NCBI RefSeq assembly: GCF_016808095.1
Contig: NC_068975.1
Coordinates: 21,087,501-21,151,500, forward strand
Source: Vigna angularis
Taxonomy: Eukaryota; Streptophyta; Magnoliopsida; Fabales; Fabaceae
DNA length: 64,000 bases
Reading direction: 5' to 3'
The notes below the pieces were generated by a model that did no database searches, was not told where the DNA came from, and saw only the letters and a list, made by a program, of their open reading frames with translations. Shown in pieces: positions 23,727 through 33,600 of the stretch (the stretch's first letter is position 1; each line of letters starts with the position of its first letter). The position numbers and the translations under genes were made by a program.

Positions 23727-24640
23727 CTAAAACAAAAAACAAATAATAAAAAGTAAAAAGAACAAAAACATAACGAAAGCATAAAACAAAAAAAAAAAAG
23801 AGGTATTTTCAGTGTTTTCTTTATTCGTTTTTGTTTCCTTTTAGTTTATTTTGTCTGGTCAGTCTTTGTTATTTCAGTGTCCGGTCTCGGATCTGTTTTA
23901 CGGTCCTCGCAAAGGTTCCTAAACGGATCTATGTCCTTTTGTCCTTGTCCATATTGTCCATGTCCGGTTCATCAAATAAATTCTCTTTTTAAGTTTTCTG
24001 ATTTTATGGGGTACGTGGCGTTGTTCTACCCGATTGTCTCTGCCATACCTTCAATCGAAGGGAGATTAACGTCTGGTTTCCAGCCTATATACCCCTTAAG
24101 TTTAAGACAGTTGTGTTTTAAGTGTTTTGAGTTTTTAAATTAATAAAAAAAAAGAAGAGAAAAGAGAAAAGAAGACTCAGAAAGAAATGCAAAGAAGAGC
24201 AAGACGGAAATAAAAGCAGACAAAGCAGAAAGCAGAAGAAAATAAAGAGCTTGCAAAAAGGAAAGTACGAAAGGAAAAACGGAAAAGGGAAGAGAGGAAG
24301 GAAAGCAGGGAAATCGAAGAAGGGAACCAGAAAGAAAAGCAAGAACAGAAAGCGTAAAAAGAAAAAAAAAAGACAACAGAGAAAGGGAAGAGGGAAAGAA
24401 AGTTAGAGAAAGCGAAAAAAAAGGAAAGGAAAAAGGAAGAACGAAAAGTTTAAGGAAAGAAAGTGAGATTAAGAGATCGGAGGACTTACCTGGAAGCGCA
24501 AGGCTCACAGAAGCTCGTCGCAGCACTGGGACACCTCCAAAAGCTCACGGGGGCAGAGGCTCCTCTCAGAACTCAGACGCTCAAGGAAGAGAGAGGAAGA
24601 GAGGGATAGAGAGAGAATAGGCAGATCAGAAAATGTCGCT
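23727..24640 (-). other. Probable 5' leader exon and leader intron of the WOX-like gene
   Basis: Reading the minus strand from about 24635, a CT-rich leader runs to a consensus donor CCAG/GTAAGTCC at 24490/24489. An acceptor TTTGTTTTAG ends at 23727, 18 bases before the start codon. This predicts a non-coding first exon of about 145 nt and a 763-bp intron, whose sense strand is strongly pyrimidine-rich (plus strand GA-rich at 24138-24470). Such an arrangement is ordinary for a plant gene. The splice sites are read by eye. Confidence 0.55.
24138..24470 (+). repeat. Purine-rich (GA/AAG) tract
   Basis: About 330 bases are almost entirely A and G on the plus strand with scattered C and T. It lies within the predicted leader intron of the antisense WOX-like gene. 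Long open frames on its complement are composition artefacts. Confidence 0.85.
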
Positions 24641-24660
24641 CGACCCCGAAGGGATAACCA

Positions 24661-24667
24661 TTTTATA
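24661..24667 (-). promoter_or_regulatory. TATA box of the antisense WOX-like unit
   Basis: The minus strand reads GGCTATAAAATGG. A start about 30 nt downstream (near 24635) would open directly into the pyrimidine-rich leader that ends in a consensus splice donor. Position, motif and leader composition agree with a plant core promoter. Confidence 0.5.
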
Positions 24668-24899
24668 GCCGGAAATTTCCACTGTGGCTACAGTTCCGGT
24701 CGCTGCAACCGTCTGGTGTCGGTCTGATTTCTTTCTGAGTTTTACAAAAAAAAAATAATAAAAATAAAAATAAAAAAATTTTGAAAATCTGAAAACGGGT
24801 AGGGTTTTGTTGGGTCGATCGGCCCAATTTAAGACTTCTTGGATGATCCGATTTCACCAAAAAGTAATAAAACAAAAAAAAAATCAAAAGTATGATAAA

Positions 24900-25860
24900 T
24901 GGAAAATTTTCAAAAATAATAATTGGAGTGATGTAAAGTTTGAAGTGTTCAAAATTGTTTTTCATTTGCATGATAAAGGACATTTTTCAGGTTCATTGGG
25001 CCTCATTACCATGTTAGCCTTCTTTGAACCCAATTCTTTCTGAAATATAAATTTGAGTGAAGAATTATTTTGGCATGTTTGTAATTTTACATCACACCAT
25101 TTTGTTTGATTTTTATTCCTTATTCTTCTACATTTTGAATAAATCTCAGAATGAAAAGGAATAGTGCTCGAGCCCATTAGGCCCAATGGCCTTCGTGGTT
25201 TTCTCTCGAGTCCACTTCTTTTGAAAATATGTCAAAAATATTTTGTTTTCACATTTTTGTTGTTGAATAATGTTTAGTACAATTATCCAAATTGTCCTGT
25301 GCGATTTTCTTTGAATTTGTAGTTAAAAGAAAAAAAATCTGAAAAAAAATATAGTAGTCCTCGAGCCCATTAGGCCCAATGACCTTTATGGTTGTCTCTC
25401 GAGTCTACTTCTTTCGAAAATGTGTCAAAAATACTTTGTTTTCACATTTTTGCTGTTGAATGATGTTTTGTACATTTGTTCAAATTGTCTTGTGTGATTT
25501 TCGTTGAATTTGTTGTTAAAGAAGAAAAATATGAGAATGAAAGATGAACAGTTTTTGAGCCCATTAGGCCCTTTTGGCATATGTGGTTTCTCTTGAACCA
25601 GTCCATCTGAATTTCTGAAAAATAAAAAAATACATGTTTGTGTGGATTTTGTGTTTTCGATTCATAATTTCCCTTTTCATTTGTGTGAATAAATATTTGT
25701 GCAAAAAAAAGGGGAATTCAGATTCTTGTCTCAAGTTTTTTTTTTCATTATTGTAAAAGGAATAGTGTTGGGCCCATTGAGTCTTGTCGTGGTTGTAACA
25801 AGAATAATGTTTGGCCCATTGAGTCTGGTGGTGTTGCAAAATTTTCTTTAGTTCAATCTT
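24900..25860 (+). repeat. Tandem units of about 193 bp with AGCCCATTAGGCCC
   Basis: The phrase AGCCCATTAGGCCC recurs at 25171, 25364 and 25558, spaced 193-194 bp, with the surrounding sequence (TGTCAAAAATA, TTTTCACATTTTTG, GTTGAAT) repeated in step. Two shortened variants with GGCCCATTGAGTCT follow near 25770 and 25813. There is no coding signal. It lies inside the Ogre-type element. Confidence 0.8.
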
Positions 25861-26139
25861 GTGAAATCCTCTCATAACAAAAAATTTAAAAAAAAAATGA
25901 ATTTCTTTTAGCTTGTTTCATAAACTTTGAAAAAATGCAAAAAAATTGTGTTCTTCGTCATCTCCTTGTGACAGGTTCACACGGCTCAGGTCATCTGATC
26001 CATTGGATCAATGTGCCTGGTAAGTCCAACTTCCCTCTATGATACTTCTCCTCGGGTCCGATCCGATCTGGATTTTCCCGTGTCAAAGAAAAACATTTTT
26101 CAAACGTTTTCCTAAACAAAATTTTCTCATATCATTTCC

Positions 26140-26680
26140 TGCATTGCTTACCAAGCCTAGTTTCTACACTGGTTCCCAAGCCTTTGTTTCCATTTTAGCA
26201 CTCAAATCTCGTTTCCCATACTGGCCTGCAAAGCTCAGCTCCTATACTGACCCGCAAGGCCTAGTTGCTACATTGGCTGAGAAATCCCAATTTCCACAAA
26301 AATCCTATTTCCCATACTGGTCTGCAAAGCTCAGTTTCCATACTGACCCGCAAGGCCCAGTTTCCACATTGGCCAAAAAATCTCAGATGCCACAAAAAAA
26401 AATCTCTCAATTTCCACATTAGCCAGAAAGCCCATTTCCGATATTGGCCTGCAAAGCTCAGTTCCCATGCTGACTCGCAAGGCTCAGAAAGCCCATTTCC
26501 CATACTGGTCTGCAAAGCTCAGTTTCCATACTGACCCGCAAGGCCCAGATTCCACATTGGCCAAAAAAAAAAAAAAAAAAATCCCAATTTCCCCAATGGC
26601 TCACAAAGCCTATTTGCCATATCGGCCCGCAAGGTCCAGTTTCCAGGCTGATCTGCAAAGCCCAATTTTCAAACAAAAAA
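26140..26680 (+). repeat. Tandem array of CTGCAAAGCTCAG / CCGCAAGGCCCAG units
   Basis: Short related units alternate: CCCATACTGGTCTGCAAAGC with TCAG, CATACTGACCCGCAAGGCCC, and CCACATTGGCCAAAAAA. They recur roughly every 30 bp in longer blocks. Reading frames across the array on both strands merely reflect the repeat. It is part of the element's interior, in the place where pol would be expected. Confidence 0.85.
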
Positions 26681-26689
26681 AAAAAGGAA

Positions 26690-29100
26690 TCTGTTTTTCA
26701 ACTAGCATCATCATTTTCATTTCATATATTTTTCTTCATGCATAAAACCAAAAAATACGCAAAAGTTTGAGTCATTTGTTTTCGATGCAAATCATCCATT
26801 TTATGAGATTTCAAAAAAATATAATAGATGTCATAATCTCCTGGAGTCAAATGATCAAATCACATATTCTTAAGGGATATCTGTGTGTACATTGCTTGAA
26901 GACATCACCCTTTAGCCTTCGCTATACCAATAGATTGGCCCAATCATGTTCTTGAGCCCAAATGATAAACACCAAGCTTTACACTGGGGCAGATTTTCTA
27001 TCCTCCACTGCTTTCATTTGGGAGATCCTGAAGCCCGGAAAAAAAAAAGAAGAAAAAATAAAAAGGAATGAAAAATGACTCTCTTGAGATCATTTAGTCT
27101 TTGTCTCTTAATTAATCTTTTGAAAATGAAACAACCAATATTTGAAATGACGTGTGGCCATTTTTCTTCATCCAAAAAAAAAAAATATATCCTTTGATAC
27201 CCAATTTGAGCCAATCAGAAATTTCTTTTCAAAATTTTACCCAAACAAGGGTTACCATCACGGTAGAAGTCAACTCAAATTGCAAGAGGAACACACTCAG
27301 TGATCAAATGAAGTGAATTCCTCAAAATTGAAGCAAAATGCAAAGAATCACAAAGTGATGGCAAGCAAAGAATGAAATTTGAGAAAGGGCAAAGTAGTCA
27401 AAACAGTTTTGACGAATAGCTGATACAAGGTGTAGATGGTAACTCTTGTTCAAAAAATATAACCCACAAAAATTTATTTGAGCCTTTATATCTTTTCTTT
27501 CAATACCCTTTAGCCCAAGCCACATTACGAGCCCAATAAAAGCCCACACAGATTGAATACTGGTTGCTTAAATTTTCATAAAGCTTAATTTTGAGACAAG
27601 ACAAAAATGACCAACAATGCAATAAGAAAAAAAAAATAAATAAAAAAAATGATGAAAAAAATGTCCTCAGATGAAGGGAACTCCCTATTGATCAGAATTA
27701 TACAAAGGAAAATCGAACCATTTGGGGCAATTTTTTCAAGCCAATCCTTTTCATATCCATCACAAATTCCTGAACACATTCAAATCCCATCCAAACTCTT
27801 CCCCCGATTCCCAAACTTGGGGCAACTTTGTAAGCTCTTCATAACCTTTTCGCCTGTTCTTCCAAACTGGGGCAACTACGTGAGTTTCATATGTTTCGGC
27901 CCGGCCCATTCAGAATACTGGTCGACTTTGTCAATCTCATATTTGTTTCATCTGTATATTCAAAGTTCATACCAAAACAGGGGCAGACGCTTTGGGGCTT
28001 TGTATGATTTTGAGTCCATCTTATCATTCGTAAACCCAAAGTGGGGGGCAACCTCTTTTGGAACCTCGCTTAATTGACTCATGCCCAAAACCAAGGCGTG
28101 ACTTTCATATGCTTCAGCCCATTCAGAGTATTGAGCAATTTTGTAAAATCTCAAATTTTTTCATCTGAACATTCAAAGTTCATACAAAGACTGGGGCATC
28201 CCTTGTTGGGCCTTGCATGATCTTGGTTCGCCCCGAACTTCAAAGTCTAAAACCACCAGAATTGGGGCAATTTGCAAATCACACATGATATTCTCACTCC
28301 CTGATTCCTGACTTATTCCCTCTCATTTCAGATACATGTGTCCATACCAATACTTCTACCATGTTCCAGAGCAGCTTCTGGGTATCTACTACCTCACATT
28401 GGCCTTTGTAGCCGTTTTAAGGAGTAAGACGCTCAAGTAGCCATCCCGGTACTCTCCAAATCCTTCCAATCATCCTCCACATATTTTTCCAACCCCTGAT
28501 ATCAAGCATGTACACACTAGTATCTCGTCAAGAAATGCGTAGCACACAAACTTCATTTTGCATAGTTGGCTTTGGAATTTGGACGTCCACTGAAAAGAAA
28601 TTGGAAGTCTAAATCGTCATAAATCGGATGATTTCAAAGGAAACAAATTGACTCTCAAAAAAATGTCATAGGTTCATAATCTTCCAATACATCATGTACA
28701 TATTTTCATCAACTTTGGATTTGCCTCCAGGTATATTCATCAAATTTTCTTCTTCAAAAAGACAAAAAAAAATGCATCAAAGTTTTCCCTTCCATGTACA
28801 TTTCATCAAATTTTCTTCTTCAAAAAGACAAAAAAAAATGCATCAAAGTTTTCCCTTCCATGTATATTACATCAATTTTCCTTCCTTCAAAGAGACAAAA
28901 AATCAACATGCATCAAAGTTTTCTTCTCCAAATTTCAAAATTTTTCATCAACCAAGTTTCTCTTGCATATCAAGATTTCAAATCCTTGTACAAAAATACA
29001 GCACCTTGTTTTTAATTTCAACCTTATGCAAAATTTTCAAAAAAATCAAAAATCAAAATCAAAAAAATTTTCAACATCTCAAAATTTCAACCAATTCCAA
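26690..29100. other. Interior 3' non-coding part of the Ogre-type element
   Basis: I see no RT, RNase H or integrase remnants. From 26980 to 28270 there are repeated CTGGGGCA/TTGGGGCAA phrases (for example near 26984, 27828, 27860, 27981, 28193 and 28265), resembling the polypurine-like phrases near the 3' end of Ogre elements. At 28735-28920 a block of about 62-67 bp around TTCATCAAATTTTCTTCTTC is repeated three times in decreasing similarity. Confidence 0.6.
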
Positions 29101-29129
29101 TTGTCAATTTCAAACCAATCAAACATTTT

Positions 29130-30075
29130 TCTCTCTGCCATTTTATCTCGGCCATCTGCAAGATAATGGTCGAACGCACTTTTCTCTTGTTTTTATCTCG
29201 GCCATCTGCTAGATAATGGTCGAACGCACTTTTCTTTTGTTTTATCTCGGCCATCTGCTAGATAATGGTCGAGCGCACTTTTCTCTTGTTTTTATCTCGG
29301 CCATCTGCTAGATAATGGTCGAACACACTTTTCTCTTATTTTATCCCGGCCATCTGCAAGATAATGGTCGGAAGCACTTTTGTTTTATTTTATCTCGGCC
29401 ATCTGTTAGATAATGGTCGAAAGCACTTTTCTCTTGTTTTATCCCGGCCAACTGCAAGATAATGGTCGAAAGCACCTTTTGTTCTGTTTTTTATCTCGGC
29501 CATCTGCAAGATAATGGTCGAAAGCACCTTTTGTTCTGTTTTTTATCTCGGCCATCTGCTAGATAATGGTCGAAAGCACCTTTTGTTTTGTTTTTTATCT
29601 CGGCCATCTGCTAGATAATGGTCGAAAGCGCCTTTTGTTTTGTTTTTATCTCGGCCATCTGCTAGATAATGGTCGAAAGCAATTTCAGTTTTATCTCGGC
29701 CATCTGCAAGATAATGGTCGAACACACTTTTCAGTTTTGTTTTATCTCGGCCATCTGCTAGATAATGGTCGAGCACACTTTTCTTTTGTTTTATCTCGGC
29801 CATCTGCAAGATAATGGTCGAGCGCACTTTTCTCTTGTTTTATTTTGGCCATCTGCAAGATAATGGTCGAAAGCACTTTTTTCAGTTCCATTTTATTTTG
29901 GCCATCTGCAAGATAATGGTCGGACGCACCTTTTGTTTTATCTCGGCCATCTGCAAGATAATGGTCGAAAGCAGTTTTCAGTTTTATTTTGTCTCGACCC
30001 TCTGCATGGCAATGGTCAGGTACAGATTTTAATTTTTTCAAACGACCCTCTGCATGGCAATGGTCGAACCCAATC
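29130..30075 (+). repeat. 19-unit hairpin array (CTCGGCCATCTGC-AGATAATGGTCG)
   Basis: Seventeen close copies and two diverged final copies of a unit of 45-54 bp. Each has a core TCGGCCATCTGCAAGATAAT followed by GGTCGA, then a variable C/T-rich spacer (such as AAGCACTTTTCTCTTGTTTT). The core can fold: TCGGCC pairs with GGTCGA (one G:U) and ATCT with AGAT around a three-base loop. The array lies about 550 bp upstream of the right LTR, so it should be in the element's RNA. Frames of 70-116 aa across it on both strands are repeat artefacts. Confidence 0.92.
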
Positions 30076-30236
30076 AATTTCAAATTTCTCATTCATTTAA
30101 TCTTGTTCATTTTATTAAAAAAAAAAAACAAAAAAAAAATACAAAAAAATTTTAATTAATTCAAAAAAAGAATGAAAAAATTCCCTCTTTGTTCCTGATT
30201 TCTTTTTCATTGAAAATTCTCTGTTTTTCCTTGTGT

Positions 30237-30385
30237 ATTTTGAAATCCGAACGAAATTAATATTTCTATCTTTACTTATCTTTTACTCTGATAATATGAA
30301 AACATTGTTTATCATATGATCTAGTAAAATCTAAGTAAAGAGGGGCAACACTCAATTTCGTCCGGGTTGATTAATAAATTTACTT
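30237..30385 (+). repeat. Duplicated polypurine-tract region with relic LTR start
   Basis: About 30237-30347 (GAACGAAATTAATATTTC through AAGTAAAGAGGGGCA) is nearly repeated at about 30526-30623, right before the true LTR. The first copy continues directly into ACACTCAATTTCGTCCGGG, the start of an LTR lacking its first few bases, and then diverges. This is a relic 3' junction left inside the element. Confidence 0.85.
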
Positions 30386-30610
30386 TTATCAAAAAAAAAA
30401 AATATTTCCTCGTTCACTGCATCTGTAGCATTGGTGGACCTTCCACGAGGTTGTCGCACTTCATTTCTCTCAGCTTTGTTTGTTTGTTTTATTCTATGTT
30501 TGTTTCTTGTTCATCTTGAAATCCAGACGAAATTGGTATTTCTATCTTTACTTATCTTTTACTCTGATAATATGAAAACTTTGTTTATCATATGATCTAG
30601 TAAAATCTAA

Positions 30611-30625
30611 GTAAAGAGGGGCAGC
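30611..30625 (+). promoter_or_regulatory. Polypurine tract
   Basis: GTAAAGAGGGGCAGC lies immediately before the right LTR. Its A/G core primes plus-strand DNA synthesis in LTR retrotransposons, so its abutting position fits the element's structure. Confidence 0.85.
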
Positions 30626-33600
30626 TGTCAACACTCAATTTCGTCCGGGTTGATTAAATAAAATTTATTTTCACCAACAAAGGAAATAAATATCAAAAAT
30701 ACAAAAAAAAGGGGTATATAATAACAAAAATTAAAAAATAAAATAAAATAGCAAAAAAATAAATAATAAAAAAAAGGGGTATCAAACGTTCGTCCAAATA
30801 ATGAGCGTACGTCCTTCCTCACTGTTGCTGAGCGTTCGTCCTTCCCCACTGTTGTTCAACCGTTCGTCCAAACTGTTGTTCAACCGTTCGTCCTTCCTCA
30901 CTGTTGCTGAGCGTTCGTCCTTCCCCACTGTTGTTCAACCGTTCGTCCAAACTGTTGTTCAACCGTTCGTCCTTCCCCACTGTTGTTCAACCGTTCGTCC
31001 AAACTGTTGTTCAACCGTTCGTCCTTCCCCACTGTTCAACCGTTCGTCCTTCACCATTGTTCAACCGTTCGTCCTTCCCCACTGTTGTTCAACCGTTCGT
31101 CCTTCCGCACTGTTGCTGTGACCGTTCGTCCTCATCATCAAGCGTTCGGTCATGTTTGTTAACGTTCGGTTTTGATGTGTTTTGTGTTAGTGAGCGTTCA
31201 GTTTTATTGTTTAATGAGCGTTCGGTCTTCACTTGAACGCTCGGTCTCATTTGAACGTTCGGTCTCCATGTGTTTGTCTTCAGCGTTCGTTCGTTTAGCG
31301 TTCGGCCCAGCAGCAGCAAACATCATTCGTCAAAGAAAGTGGTAAGGCGTTCGTCCTAATCACTCCCATCCTCGGCCGCTCGTCCACCTCAACCCTCTGA
31401 GTTCTCGTCCTGAGTTCTTTGAGCGTTCGTTCTCTTGTTGCGAGAACGTTCGTCCTTTTTCTCTTCTACCGTTCGTCCAGAGCGCTCGTCCTGAGCGCTC
31501 GTTCACAACACCCCTTTCTCAACGCTCATTCTGAGCGCTCGTCCACCTCCAACATCTATCTCTTCCCGCGAGCTCATCGTTATCCTCAGCCTGGTACCAC
31601 CTCCAGGATTCATCTTCAACCTATCCTCACGGCCTTCATCTCCAACACCTCTTTATCCTCTCAATGAGCAATTCGTGCTATCCTCCATTGCTTCATCACC
31701 TTTCCATCCTTTTGTTCCATCCCTCAGGTACCCATTCGAAACCAATAAACCAATGTTTTTTGAACCCATCACCGAGAACATCACCATCCAGCATACCACA
31801 CGCACAGAAGGATGCCCACAGTATGAAGATGAAGACAAGATGGAGGGGCCCTTACCCTATTTCCTCACGCCCAAGGACTGTTGCTCAGCATGCAATGGAA
31901 TGTGTACTCACGGATTATTTCTGAATAGGAGGAGAGGCTCACGGGTTTTGAAGTTTTTTTTTTTATAAAATTTTGTTTCTTCTTCACTCATCAAAAAAAA
32001 CTCACTCATCAACCACACCCCCCAACACCCGTGATCATCTCCAACAATGAATGCCACGACTTAACTTCAAACTCTATCACCCACTGCCGTAGCCATCTCC
32101 AACACATTATTTCCACTCCAGCCATCACTCTGCTCCTGAAACCCATCCCATAGAACCCATCGCCATCGTCCTTTTCCTCATCATTCCGCATCAACATCCT
32201 CATCTCGGGACCAACTTCATTCCAGCTCCCAGCCCGTAACCAATCAACCTCACCTCACGGCCAACGCTTGTTACAACCATACCTCCCTACCATCACTGCA
32301 CAGGCGTTTTTGTTTATCCCCTCAAACCTGCATGAAATAGGATCCAACAATCTTATCAAAAAAAGGGAACAAGAGACATCTCTCCGACAAGAGAGGAGAA
32401 GGAGAATCCAAGAGGAGAAACGTTTTAAAGCTGCGCAGGTATGTTTTTTATCTAAACTCTCAGCCTTTTCTGTGTGAACGCATGCCCTCTGTTTAGATAT
32501 GAATGAATGAGGTTGAGTACGAATGAATGATGTCGTATGTATGAAATATGTTTGATCAGTACGTACTAGTTTGCTTCACCTGTGACTTCACGGTTTGATC
32601 AAGAGCACACACCAATATGTATTTTCAATATCCAGATTCACTAAGTGTAAGTAATAATAGTTGAAGCATGCGTGAACTGAAGGACAGCCATACACTCACT
32701 GAACAGAGATCTCTGGGAAAACCGATTCCTCCATCAAGCACACCACGGGAATCTACTATTCCCCAACCATCATCTTCATTCACTCATTTTTTTCTAGCAT
32801 CTGTCCACTGTAACCATAGAAACCTCAACCTTTGAATCCTCTCACCCGTAACCGCCTCAACTCAATCTTCATCCATCACTTTCATCCCCAACGCCACCTC
32901 CATCATCTTCAACCTATACCTCACGGCCATCACCCCTCACCTCCAACGTCCATCATCCTCATTCCTCTCCATTCTCTGTCAATACCGAAAGAACCCCAAG
33001 AAACAACTCACGGCCTAACCTCCGAACGGCCAACATCACCACCAACCACCGTAAGTATCACCAACATCCCTATAGCACCTCCACTGTCAAACAGCCTCCA
33101 TCCCAGACACCATCAACTTCTTCTCTCGTCACCACGAAACCCCATTCACCTTCATCATCAATCAACTCAACACCACCGTGAAAACCCAACCTTCACGCTT
33201 CCACTTCAAACTTCCACCATCTTCATATTCATCTTCACCATTTTCAGCTCCGCCATCCACTATACCTCCGGCGTCTGCCCATCGCCCCGTGAACCCGTCA
33301 TCCTCCTCCACGCCATCATCGCCGTTCCCCACCTCATCATCTTCATCTCCAAATCAGTCCAAATCAGCCTTCACCTTCGTCATCACCGAACAACATCCAC
33401 ACACCTAGCCCATTGTACAGTCAAGAAAACAACAAGATGAAAGAGAGGAAGATTTGGAACGAGTTCTGGTGATGTTAGGGTCAGCCGGATGGCGTGGTGC
33501 CTGTCGGGGAGCAGCGGCCGTTTGGAGAAGAGGAGGCCGGCGTGTGGTCGCGCTTGAGGGGGGAGAGACCCTAAGTCTTTTTCTTTTTTTCGAATGAGTG

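Noticed and set aside
24140..24526. 128-aa minus-strand frame rich in Phe, Leu and Ser
   Set aside because: Translation of the GA-rich tract; composition artefact inside the predicted leader intron.
29130..30075. CRISPR-like appearance (repeats with variable spacers)
   Set aside because: The host is a plant, the units are imperfect, spacers are low-complexity and the array lies inside an LTR retrotransposon without any cas gene.
29543..30092. Minus-strand frames of 94 and 116 aa with a repeated LADGRDK-type peptide
   Set aside because: Produced by the hairpin array; the period is not constant in frame and both strands show similar frames.
22400..30600. Search for RT, RNase H, integrase or protease remnants in the element
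   Set aside because: I looked for the usual conserved blocks in readable frames and saw none; absence by eye is not proof, so it is stated as not seen.
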